Origin: an uncultured Eubacteriales bacterium
Lineage (GTDB): Bacteria; Bacillota; Clostridia; Oscillospirales; Acutalibacteraceae
DNA length: 25,430 nucleotides
NCBI GenBank assembly: GCA_900316925.1
Contig: ONEU01000045.1
Location: forward strand, 1-25,430
Reading direction: 5' to 3'
Part shown: one piece after another, positions 15,001 through 21,733 of the stretch
Layout: every line of letters begins with the position of its first letter
How positions within the stretch are numbered: the first letter of the stretch is position 1
Notes under the pieces: generated by a model
What the model saw: only the letters and a program-made list of their open reading frames with translations
Told to the model about the DNA's origin: nothing
The model's database searches: none
Program-made: the position numbers and the translations under genes

Positions 15001-17105
15001 CCTATGCAAATGTGATGCTGACAGCGGAGATGGTGGCACCGCAGCTTGACCAGATCGAGCAGTACCACCGGGAGTACAACCATGCCAGACAGCTGCTGGA
15101 CGGCTGTTACCGTGATCTGGGGGCGTATTATACGGGTGCCAATACTGACTGGGCGAAGACCAGGAGTGTTGCTGAACAGGCAGTCCCGCTGATCGGAAAT
15201 GTGCGGAATAAGGGCAGTGAGGCTCTTTGCAGGTCCGTAACGCCTGACAGTGCATCGGCAGTCCGCGAGCTTCTTGACCGCAGGACGGGATGGGAACAGA
15301 ACCGGCAGTCTCTCTATCAGCTGCTGTCGATTTCGGAACCGTCGGATAATGAGCCGTATCTGCCGGCAGAGAGCAAGCTGTGTGAGGATCTGCAGGCATC
15401 GGTGAATCAGCTCCGTGAGAAGATCAACTGGAACGCTGTCAAGGCATCCGCACAGCAGGCAGGACTCACGCCGATGATCACCGCCTGTGAGAACGGACTG
15501 TCCGCAGATGAACTCACCGATGTCTACCGCAAGAGCATTTATAAGGGGCTGATTATTGCCACGATCGACAAAGAAGCAGCGTTCTCACGCTTCAACGGCA
15601 TTATGTTCAACGAGGCGATCTCCCGTTTCAAGGAGACGGACAAGACCGTTCACGAGCTTGCCAAGCAGGAAATATACTGCCGTCTTCTGGATACTGCCGG
15701 TAAGGCGCTGGATCACACCAACGAGGTGCGTATCCTGCAGAAGGCCATCAAGAGCGGCGGACGCGGCGTGAGTATCCGGGTGCTGTTTGAACAGATTGCC
15801 TCCATCCTGCCGCTGATCTGTCCGTGTATGCTGATGAGCCCCATCTCGGCGGCACAATACCTTGATCCGAAGCGTGAGCCGTTTGATATCGTGGTCTTTG
15901 ACGAAGCCTCTCAGATATCCACCTGCAAGGCCGTCGGAGCGATTGCCCGCGGCAGGGAGGCTGTGATCGTGGGCGATCCCAAGCAGATGCCGCCCACCAG
16001 TTTCTTCACCGGCAGCAATACCGATGAAGAGGAGATCGAAGAGGAGGATCTGGAGAGCATCCTGGATGACTGTCTGGCATTGGGAATGTCACAGGCACAT
16101 CTGCTCTGGCATTACCGCAGCCGCCATGAAAGCCTGATCGCGTTCAGTAACAGCAATTTCTACGAGAACAAGCTCTACACCTTCCCGTCTGTCAACGAGA
16201 GGGAGAAGAAGGTCAGTCTGGTCCATGTGGACGGCACATTCAAGCGCGGCAGCAGCCGTACCAATGAAGCCGAAGCCGCCGCGATCATTGAAGAGCTGAT
16301 CAGACGCTCCAAGGATAAAGAGCTTTCCGGACAGAGTGTCGGTATCGTGACCTTCAATATTTCGCAGCAGAACCTGATCGACGATCTGCTCACTGAAGCC
16401 TGCAAGAAAGACACCGCTCTCGAAGCCTGGGCATATAACAGCGAGGAACCGCTGTTTATCAAGAATCTGGAGAACGTACAGGGGGATGAGCGTGATGTCA
16501 TTCTGTTCTCCATCGGCTATGGACCGGATGAGAACGGCAAGGTCTATATGAACTTCGGCCCGCTGAACCGAGAGGGAGGCTGGCGCCGTCTGAATGTAGC
16601 CGTCACGCGAGCCAGGAAGGAAATGGTTGTCTTTTCCTCTGTGGAAGCCGATCAGATCAGAACGGCATCCACCTCCTCACTGGGAGTTCATGCCCTGCGC
16701 TCCTTTATTGAATACGCTCAGGGCAAGCCGCTGTCAGAGAGCAGTGACAACAGCGTCAAGAGCTATGAGGTATCCTCAGTTGCCAAGCGAATCTGCGCTT
16801 ATCTGGAACAGAACGGTTACCATACCGACACCTCCATCGGACACTCCCGTTTCCGTGTGGATATCGGCGTGGTAGATAACAACAATCCCGATAAATACCT
16901 CCTCGGCATCATGCTTGACGGTTATACCTACCGTGATGCACAGTGCACCCGTGACCGTGAGGTGGCACAGATCTCCGTACTCAATGGACTCGGCTGGAGC
17001 ATTTACCGGATGTGGCTGCCCGATTTCTGGGAGAACCGGGATAAGGAACTGAAAAAGCTGCTCCTGCATCTCCAGGCAATCGAGCTTGACCTTCACAAAG
17101 CATAA
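12012..17105 (+). CDS. DUF4011 SF1 helicase fused to a transglutaminase-like domain and a REase-type nuclease domain
   Basis: The product has 1697 residues. A beta-rich N terminus leads to a transglutaminase-like segment with C221 (RMGTCIDLSVLYAS), H247 (PTHTFVALW) and D266 (GYDAS), in the order of a Cys-His-Asp triad. DUF4011 follows from about 379 (WERKLLDLGLRNTLI) to about 560. The SF1 helicase has Walker A GPPGTGKS (681-688), Walker B DEAS (1297-1300), then VGDPKQMPP, WHYRSRH, VQGDERDV and the arginine-finger motif VTRARK (1531-1536). A long spacer of about 500 residues, probably largely helical, separates motif I from II. The C terminus (about 1590-1697) resembles the REase_MTES_1575/Vsr-like nuclease fold, with FRVD1617 and LD1636G, RDREV and GWSIYRMW. 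DUF4011-helicase-nuclease is the layout of the anti-phage protein Hhe. The gene is monocistronic. GGGAG stands nine bases before the ATG. Confidence 0.9.
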   Translation: METTEKIALTVSTSGIINYAFYSNGITPVSEIAIQNQTDEEFSGITLRIWSEQQFVEMTEVKIEKISPRAEFSIKAPALKVDGSMLAPLTESVRDNLFFTLVNEDGMLCKCSKEIRVLAFDEWCGSAFFPEIIAAYVTPNHPAITSINAAAAELLKKWTGDPSLDAYQQRDPDRVKKMAAAVYGALQKENIVYSVPTASFEAVGQRIRLCDAVLSTRMGTCIDLSVLYASCLEAMGLHPIIVMLPTHTFVALWLEEKNFTEAVGYDASFLSKKLADGINEIVAVECTAMVSGKNISFDDAVAAATRTLQDPSSIEYFTDVFRARVSGIKPLPIRVEHNGKYEIVRDERSNRELTEKPTDVAARIDVTSADGPAQPVGKMAQWERKLLDLGLRNTLINMRLSRNLIPLLVAEADKLEDEVADGTDFLIAPKPEEIRMGDLTLESLGDVESIRPLLENELKNKRLRSALSETELNKTVVSLYRAAKTALEENGANTLYIAIGMLRWYETPKSQKPRYAPLVMVPIDLVRKSAKAGYVLRLRNDDSQMNITLLQMLKQDFNIEIGGLDPLPTDEHGSDIKKVFTIVRHAVMEQPRWDVLEGAVIGNFSFSQFVMWNDLHNRADDLARNKIVKALIDGSLEQQGETLAVGERIDEDGTILPVPVDASQLNAIKAAAAGKSFVLHGPPGTGKSQTITALIANELAQGRKVLFVAEKMAALSVVQKRLEQLGIGPFCLQLHSNKSKKRDVLDQLRQSMEAAAMSRTESYASLAERYARQRGELDAYVEALHKQQNSGLSLYEMVDRYEAYQDSVREVSFDGGYINRLTPAMLTDNEEQLSRMTAAARELDPESQIRLQRVGCTAYSQSLKAEVPAAAAKYRQSVEQLSQSAEKVSAAAPVIRLKTRKELESFLAIADDYCKLASLPPKWVQYDAPEQQLGNIIAMCNAFLHSTAVRSQLDAVWKPEMFLQNIQQLKNGWNEACNSWALKKHFAQKNYLKTLQPYANVMLTAEMVAPQLDQIEQYHREYNHARQLLDGCYRDLGAYYTGANTDWAKTRSVAEQAVPLIGNVRNKGSEALCRSVTPDSASAVRELLDRRTGWEQNRQSLYQLLSISEPSDNEPYLPAESKLCEDLQASVNQLREKINWNAVKASAQQAGLTPMITACENGLSADELTDVYRKSIYKGLIIATIDKEAAFSRFNGIMFNEAISRFKETDKTVHELAKQEIYCRLLDTAGKALDHTNEVRILQKAIKSGGRGVSIRVLFEQIASILPLICPCMLMSPISAAQYLDPKREPFDIVVFDEASQISTCKAVGAIARGREAVIVGDPKQMPPTSFFTGSNTDEEEIEEEDLESILDDCLALGMSQAHLLWHYRSRHESLIAFSNSNFYENKLYTFPSVNEREKKVSLVHVDGTFKRGSSRTNEAEAAAIIEELIRRSKDKELSGQSVGIVTFNISQQNLIDDLLTEACKKDTALEAWAYNSEEPLFIKNLENVQGDERDVILFSIGYGPDENGKVYMNFGPLNREGGWRRLNVAVTRARKEMVVFSSVEADQIRTASTSSLGVHALRSFIEYAQGKPLSESSDNSVKSYEVSSVAKRICAYLEQNGYHTDTSIGHSRFRVDIGVVDNNNPDKYLLGIMLDGYTYRDAQCTRDREVAQISVLNGLGWSIYRMWLPDFWENRDKELKKLLLHLQAIELDLHKA

Positions 17106-17111
17106 TCCTTT

Positions 17112-17149
17112 CAGCACACCGAACTACACTGTCGGTGTGCTGTTTTTTT
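17112..17149 (+). terminator. Terminator after the helicase-nuclease gene
   Basis: CAGCACACCGA (17112-17122) pairs perfectly with TCGGTGTGCTG (17132-17142), followed by seven T. Confidence 0.95.
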
Positions 17150-17182
17150 GATGATTCTGACAATTCTTCCAGCATTTGTGCG

Positions 17183-17211
17183 TTGAAATCACGAGGCAAG
17201 CGGAGTAGGAT
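17183..17211 (+). promoter_or_regulatory. Probable promoter of the CAP-domain protein gene
   Basis: TTGAAA (17183-17188) and TAGGAT (17206-17211) are 17 bases apart, 44 bases before the start codon. The -10 is weak. Confidence 0.45.
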
Positions 17212-17254
17212 AAAAGAGGCGAACAGCCAACAATTACGAAAGGAGTTTTATACA

Positions 17255-18025
17255 ATGAAAAAACAGATTTCAAGAATCCTAAGTGTCGGTTTATCCGTTC
17301 TTGCCCTGCTGCCCCTGTCGTCGGTGACGGCGCGGGCTGATTCCTGCGACCTGCCGGTACAGATCCGGATGCTGTGTCCCGCAAACGGCAGCTGTGAGGA
17401 TCTTCAGAAGGTGATGCAGAAGCTGGGGGCAGAAAACGGCCAGGGAATCTATTCCGTTTTACAACAGTTGGGCGGATATTGTCCGGATGGCTGCTGTCAG
17501 GAGATCACGGTCCCTTCCGATTCTCAGCCGTCCGCATCGGCACCCAATCCTGATACTCCGGCGGCAGAGCCGGAAATCCCCACCATTCCTGATATTCCCG
17601 CCGTCAAGCCGGAAACACCGAAGCCGGAAACAGGGAGTGCTGCCGGTTTTAACACCGCCTATGAGAATGAAGTACTCCGACTGGTCAATGTGGAGAGGGA
17701 GCGTTACGGACTCGGAAAGCTGAGTGCCGATGAGGGTGCCGTGCAGGTGGCGCACGTCCGTGCAAAGGAGCTCGTGCAGTCCTTTTCACACACCCGTCCC
17801 AACGGAACCTCCTGTTTTACCGCTGCCGATGAATCGGGTGTGACCTATCGTGCCGCAGGTGAGAATATCGCCTACGGATACAGCACTCCCGAACAGGTGG
17901 TACAGGGCTGGATGAACTCAGAGGGACACCGGAAGAACATCCTTTCCTCGTCCTTCAGCAAAATCGGGATCGGCTGCTACGAAAGCGGCGGCGTGCTTTA
18001 CTGGACACAATTCTTTATCGGCTGA
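17255..18025 (+). CDS. Secreted CAP-domain (SCP/PR-1, YkwD-like) protein
   Basis: I chose the ATG at 17255 because AAAGGAG stands nine bases upstream and a signal peptide follows at once (MKKQISRILS, hydrophobic to about 25, cleavage probably after ARA at 28). The frame is open further upstream, but that part has no ribosome site and runs over the terminator. The mature 256-residue precursor has a Cys-rich stretch at 31-81 (C31, C41, C47, C76, C80, C81), a Pro/Glu-rich linker (90-128) and a CAP domain (132-256) with H179 (FSHTRPNG), E203 (GENIAYGYS) and H225 (SEGHRKNIL). Bacterial CAP proteins are extracellular and of mostly unknown role. The short Cys-rich module is unfamiliar to me and may form disulfides or bind metal. 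Confidence 0.92.
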   Translation: MKKQISRILSVGLSVLALLPLSSVTARADSCDLPVQIRMLCPANGSCEDLQKVMQKLGAENGQGIYSVLQQLGGYCPDGCCQEITVPSDSQPSASAPNPDTPAAEPEIPTIPDIPAVKPETPKPETGSAAGFNTAYENEVLRLVNVERERYGLGKLSADEGAVQVAHVRAKELVQSFSHTRPNGTSCFTAADESGVTYRAAGENIAYGYSTPEQVVQGWMNSEGHRKNILSSSFSKIGIGCYESGGVLYWTQFFIG

Positions 18026-18039
18026 CAAACGATACCTCC

Positions 18040-18080
18040 GAAGGAAACACCGGCAAAAACGGTGTTTCCTTCACTTTTTT
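18040..18080 (+). terminator. Terminator after the CAP-domain gene
   Basis: GAAGGAAACACCG (18040-18052) pairs with CGGTGTTTCCTTC (18060-18072), a perfect 13-bp stem, followed by AC and six T. Confidence 0.95.
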
Positions 18081-18103
18081 AGAGAGACGGTTTGACGAAA
18101 AAA

Positions 18104-18204
18104 ACGGAAATCAATCAGCGTATTTTGGAAAGGGGTCCGGGGAAAAACTTTTTTCGCCAGAAAAAGGTTTTCCCTGGTAACTGGCAGGTCAAAACTGATT
18201 TCGT
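18104..18204 (+). repeat. Interspersed hairpin repeat, copy C (most complete)
   Basis: This 101-base copy keeps the left end ACGGAAATCA, which is the inverse complement of the right-end consensus TGATTTCCGT, so the element has terminal inverted repeats. In the middle GGGGAAAAACTTTTTT and AAAAAGGTTTTCCC pair imperfectly. It lies between the CAP-gene terminator and the promoter at 18224, the same arrangement as copy B. Confidence 0.9.
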
Positions 18205-18223
18205 GCGAAAATAAAGTTGATGC

Positions 18224-18252
18224 TTTACGGACATGAAAAGATATGGTATAAT
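18224..18252 (+). promoter_or_regulatory. Promoter of the trmN6-like/rsmI/maf operon
   Basis: TTTACG (18224-18229) and a perfect TATAAT (18247-18252) are 17 bases apart. The extended -10 (ATATGGTATAAT) is nearly identical to that of the helicase-nuclease gene. The first start codon follows 51 bases later. Confidence 0.7.
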
Positions 18253-18303
18253 GATTCCACAGCGTTTGAAAAAACGGAATGAAACAGAACGGAGGGAGAG
18301 CGG

Positions 18304-19050
18304 ATGCTGCAGCCGGGAGAGAAACTGGAACCCCTGGGCAATGGGGTCCGGGTGATCGTATCACCCCGACACGGCTTTGGAACGGATACGGTCCTGCTCG
18401 CACATTTTTCACAGCCGGGAAAAAACGATAAAGCCTGTGAGCTGGGCACGGGCTGCGGTGCGATCCCGCTGATCTGGAGTCGCAATGGAGTGCCGAAGAG
18501 CGTCACAGCGGTGGATATCCAGTCGGAAGCCTGTTCCATGCTCCGGAGAAGCGTGGAGCTCAACGGTCTGGAGGACAGGATCACCGTGCTGGAATCCGAT
18601 CTCTGTGATCTGAAAGGCAAGCTGGAGCTGGCAAGCTATGATATGGTGGTCTGTAACCCGCCCTACAAGGCTGCCGGTACGGGAATCGTCAATCCGCAGC
18701 AGTCCCAGCGCATTGCCCGGCACGAGATGCTCTGTACGATGGACGATATTGCCCTTGCAGCTTCCCGATTGCTCAATTTTTCAGGGAAGCTCTGTATGTG
18801 TCAGCGTCCTGAACGTCTGAGTGATGTGATCTGTTCCATGCGTGAGCATAAAATAGAACCGAAGCGTCTGCGGTTTGTCCAGCAGCGGGTGTCCAAGGCG
18901 CCCAAGCTGTTTCTGATCGAGGGCAGACGGGGCGGCAATCCCGGAGGACTGATCGTAGAGCCGACGCTCCTGATCGAGCAGGAGGACGGCAGACTGTCGG
19001 AAGAGATGATCCGCATATACGGTGCGTATAAGGAGGCCTATCTGACATGA
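18304..19050 (+). CDS. trmN6: tRNA1(Val) (adenine-37-N6)-methyltransferase-like protein (TrmN6/YabB family)
   Basis: This is a 248-residue class-I SAM methyltransferase. The SAM loop is ELGTGCGAIPL (46-56), and the catalytic motif NPPY (118-121, in MVVCNPPYKA) marks an N6-adenine or exocyclic-amine methylase. The N-terminal GFGTDTVLLAHF is typical of the TrmN6/YabB group. Family members methylate adenine 37 of a valine tRNA in Escherichia coli; the exact target in Clostridia is less certain. In Bacillus the homologue yabB also sits next to rsmI (yabC), which supports the call. GGAGGGAG precedes the ATG, and the stop overlaps the rsmI start by four bases (ATGA). Confidence 0.88.
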   Translation: MLQPGEKLEPLGNGVRVIVSPRHGFGTDTVLLAHFSQPGKNDKACELGTGCGAIPLIWSRNGVPKSVTAVDIQSEACSMLRRSVELNGLEDRITVLESDLCDLKGKLELASYDMVVCNPPYKAAGTGIVNPQQSQRIARHEMLCTMDDIALAASRLLNFSGKLCMCQRPERLSDVICSMREHKIEPKRLRFVQQRVSKAPKLFLIEGRRGGNPGGLIVEPTLLIEQEDGRLSEEMIRIYGAYKEAYLT

Positions 19051-19895
19051 GCGGAAAGCTGTTTGTAGTGGGAACGCCCATCGGCAACCTGTCCGATTTT
19101 TCCCCGCGAGCCATCGAAACGCTGTCAGGCGTAGATTTCATTGCAGCGGAGGATACCCGTGTAACCATCAAGCTGCTGAATAAATTTGACATTCATACTC
19201 CCATGGTGAGTTATCATAAATTCAATACCCGGGAACAGGGAGATGAGATCTGCCGCCGTCTGGAAAACGGCGAGAACTGCGCTATCGTCACGGATGCGGG
19301 AATGCCCTGTATTTCCGATCCCGGTGAGATCCTGGTCAGACAGTGTGCGGAACGGCATATTCCTGTATGTGTCGTGCCGGGGCCAACGGCGCTTGCTTCC
19401 GCCCTTGCCATCTCGGGACTGCCCACCGGACGTTTTGCCTTTGAGGGCTTTCTGAGCGTTAATAAGCCGGGGCGTCGGGAGCATCTGCTGTCCCTGAAAA
19501 ACGAAGAACGCACGATGATCTTCTATGAAGCGCCGCATAAGTTGGCATCGACTCTCAAGGATATGTACCGGTGCTTTGGCAACCGCCGGATATCCATTGT
19601 GCGGGAGCTTACGAAGATCCATGAGGAAGTCATCCGTACCACGCTTGAGGAAGCGGTGGAGCGCTATGCGGACGGCAGCGTCAAGGGTGAGATTGTTCTC
19701 ATCCTGGAGGGAGCGGAGAAGCCGGCCGTACAGGACGGAACGCTGGAGGACGCCGTGAGGCTTGCTGCCGACCTGTGCGCATCCGGTGCCTCATCCTCGG
19801 ATGCCGCCAAGGAGAGTGCCCGGCTGACAGGCTTCAAAAAAGGGGATATCTATAAAGAACTGTTGGCGATACAAGACCGTGAAGAGAAAGGATGA
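19047..19895 (+). CDS. rsmI: 16S rRNA (cytidine-1402-2'-O)-methyltransferase RsmI
   Basis: The 282-residue protein contains all the characteristic blocks of the SAM-dependent tetrapyrrole-methylase fold as found in RsmI: GTPIGNLSD (9-17), AAEDTR (33-38), VTDAGMPCISDPG (81-93), then VPGPTA and FEGFL, and IFYEAPH with ELTKIHEE. RsmI methylates the ribose of C1402 in the decoding centre of 16S rRNA. AAGGAGG lies ten bases before the ATG within the end of the preceding gene, and the overlap of four bases suggests translational coupling. Length is normal. Confidence 0.97.
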   Translation: MSGKLFVVGTPIGNLSDFSPRAIETLSGVDFIAAEDTRVTIKLLNKFDIHTPMVSYHKFNTREQGDEICRRLENGENCAIVTDAGMPCISDPGEILVRQCAERHIPVCVVPGPTALASALAISGLPTGRFAFEGFLSVNKPGRREHLLSLKNEERTMIFYEAPHKLASTLKDMYRCFGNRRISIVRELTKIHEEVIRTTLEEAVERYADGSVKGEIVLILEGAEKPAVQDGTLEDAVRLAADLCASGASSSDAAKESARLTGFKKGDIYKELLAIQDREEKG

Positions 19896-19900
19896 ATAAC

Positions 19901-20527
19901 ATGGATATCATACTGGCTTCTGCCTCACCAAGAAGAAAAATGCTGCTTTCGATGATCTATGATGAGTTCCGCATCATGGTATCGGACATCCGGGAGCTGG
20001 TGCCGAGGGATCTTGCCGTGGAAAAATGTCCCGAGTACCTTGCCTGTCTGAAGGCGGAGAATGTGTCCCGCGGACGGGAGAAGACGCTGGTGATCGGCTG
20101 TGATACCTCTGTTGTCATTGAGGGAAAGATTCTCAACAAGCCCCGCAGCACCAGCGATGCCAGAGCCATGATGCAGCTGCTGTCAGGCAAGACGCACCGT
20201 GTCATCACAGGCTGCTGTCTGTATTATATGGGCAGGTTCCATAGCTTTTCCGAGGTGACGGAGGTGGAGTTCTATCCTCTCACCGAGCAGGATATCGAGT
20301 CGTATGTTGTGACCACGGAGCCTTATGACAAGGCAGGCGGCTACGGGATCCAGAATAAGGGAGCACTGTTCATCAAGGGGATCAAGGGAGATTATTACAA
20401 TGTGGTCGGACTGCCGGTAGCCCGCCTGAAACGGGAGATCGAGAGTTTCCTTGACCAGGATTTTTCGGCACCTGCGGCCATCGAGCAGCCCAAGGGGAAG
20501 ACATCGAGGCCAAGAAATAAAAAATAA
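19901..20527 (+). CDS. maf: Maf family nucleotide pyrophosphatase
   Basis: I place the start at 19901 and not at the in-frame ATG at 19892. AAAGGA (19887-19892) abuts the earlier ATG but is eight bases from the later one, and the protein then begins MDIILASASPRR as Maf proteins do. The product is 208 residues. Motifs are ASASPRR (6-12), VIGCDTSV with the catalytic D68 (usually ADTVV), LNKP, SGKTHRVITG, and EPYDKAGGYGIQ, which points to the dTTP/UTP-hydrolysing subgroup. Maf proteins remove non-canonical or excess nucleotides and affect septation. The gene follows rsmI without a gap. Confidence 0.95.
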   Translation: MDIILASASPRRKMLLSMIYDEFRIMVSDIRELVPRDLAVEKCPEYLACLKAENVSRGREKTLVIGCDTSVVIEGKILNKPRSTSDARAMMQLLSGKTHRVITGCCLYYMGRFHSFSEVTEVEFYPLTEQDIESYVVTTEPYDKAGGYGIQNKGALFIKGIKGDYYNVVGLPVARLKREIESFLDQDFSAPAAIEQPKGKTSRPRNKK

Positions 20528-20536
20528 ACCGAAATA

Positions 20537-20590
20537 ATACCGCACCCTCTGTGCATATTCTTTAGGGAATATAACAGGAGGTGCGGTATG
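20537..20590 (+). promoter_or_regulatory. Long hairpin hiding the ribosome site and start of the carboxypeptidase gene
   Basis: ATACCGCACC (20537-20546) is the perfect inverse complement of GGTGCGGTAT (20580-20589). The right arm contains the end of the Shine-Dalgarno AGGAGGTG and the first two bases of the ATG (20588-20590). Inside, ATATTC (20555-20560) pairs with GAATAT (20567-20572) around a six-base loop. The RNA would therefore fold the start region shut. No T-run follows, so it is not a terminator. It suggests control of translation. Confidence 0.6.
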
Positions 20591-21733
20591 AAATTATTTA
20601 AGCTGATTTCTGTTCTGGCGGCTGCGGTATTAGTGTTCACAGCCCTGCCGCGGGGGAGTGTGACGGCGCTGTCCGGGGAGGAACTGACAGCCCCCTCGGC
20701 AATCCTGATGGATGCTGCCACCGGGAAAGTGTTGTTTGAGAAAAACGCCCATGAGGTAAGAGCCTGTGCCTCTATCACGAAAGTGATGACGCTGCTGCTG
20801 GTAATGGAGGCGCTTGACAGCGGAAAATTGCAGTTTACCGATACGATCACAGCGTCTTCCCATGCAGCGTCTATGGGGGGATCGGATATCTGGCTGGAGC
20901 CGGGGGAGACTATGACAGCTGATGACATGATCAAAGCCACGATCGTCGCCAGTGCGAATGATGCCGCCGTGGCATTGGCGGAGCATCTCTGCGGTACGGA
21001 GGAAGCCTTTGTGGCGGAGATGAATCGGAAGGCCGCAGCCTTGAAGATGCAGGAGACCGTGTTCAAGAACTGCAACGGACTGGACGAGGAGGGTCATGTG
21101 ACAAGTGCATACGATGTGGCCGTGATGTCGAAGGAGCTGCTCCGGCACCCGAAAATCCTGGAATACAGCGGTATCTGGATGGATGAACTGCGGGGCGGCA
21201 AGACACAGCTTGTCAATACCAATAAGCTGCTCAAAAGCTATAAGGGGATCACGGGTCTGAAAACTGGCACGACATCCCAGGCGGGCAGCTGTATCACTGC
21301 AACGGCGGAGCGTGACGGCCTGAGTCTGGTTGCCGTTGTGCTGGGAAGTGCCAGCGGCAAGGAACGGTTTGCTGATGCCGCCAAGCTGTTGGATGACGGT
21401 TTTGCCAATTATGCAATGGTGAAACCGGAACTGCCGGAGGGAGCGGTGACGGAGCTTCCGGTCAGAAACGGGATGTGCGACAAGGTGGGTACCACAGCAG
21501 CCGTCAGTCATCCGCTGCTGATGGAGAAGGGCAGCGGGAAACAGCTCAAGGCAGAGGTGATCCTGCCGCAGGAACTGGAAGCGCCCATTGTCAAAGGAGC
21601 GGTTGTGGGGCAGATCCTGTACAAAAGCGGCGGCAAACAGATAGCAGAGTATCCGATTGCCGCCGCAGAGGACGTCAAAGAAATCAATTTCGGGGACGTA
21701 TTCGGGATGCTGATGGGAGCGCTGTCGGGATAA
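20588..21733 (+). CDS. D-alanyl-D-alanine carboxypeptidase (PBP5/DacF type), secreted
   Basis: This 381-residue protein has a signal peptide (1 to about 28, ending near SVTALS) and the three penicillin-binding motifs in order: S62-I-T-K65, S122-A-N124 and K225-T-G227. A C-terminal PBP5_C-like domain occupies about 275-370. It trims the terminal D-alanine from peptidoglycan pentapeptides outside the membrane. The usual C-terminal amphipathic anchor is not obvious, although the end (FGDVFGMLMGALSG) is mildly hydrophobic. The gene is 60 bases after maf with no clear promoter, so it is probably read from the trmN6 operon, with translation gated by the hairpin at 20537-20590. Its stop codon touches the stop of the opposing gene. 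Confidence 0.95.
   Translation: MKLFKLISVLAAAVLVFTALPRGSVTALSGEELTAPSAILMDAATGKVLFEKNAHEVRACASITKVMTLLLVMEALDSGKLQFTDTITASSHAASMGGSDIWLEPGETMTADDMIKATIVASANDAAVALAEHLCGTEEAFVAEMNRKAAALKMQETVFKNCNGLDEEGHVTSAYDVAVMSKELLRHPKILEYSGIWMDELRGGKTQLVNTNKLLKSYKGITGLKTGTTSQAGSCITATAERDGLSLVAVVLGSASGKERFADAAKLLDDGFANYAMVKPELPEGAVTELPVRNGMCDKVGTTAAVSHPLLMEKGSGKQLKAEVILPQELEAPIVKGAVVGQILYKSGGKQIAEYPIAAAEDVKEINFGDVFGMLMGALSG

Noticed and set aside
17135..17254. Upstream extension of the CAP-protein ORF
   Set aside because: It would start in the preceding terminator and place 40 residues before a perfect signal peptide; the ATG at 17255 has AAAGGAG at the right distance.
19892..19900. Earlier ATG of maf overlapping the rsmI stop
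   Set aside because: The Shine-Dalgarno touches this ATG, leaving no spacer; the ATG at 19901 is correctly spaced and gives the usual Maf N terminus.
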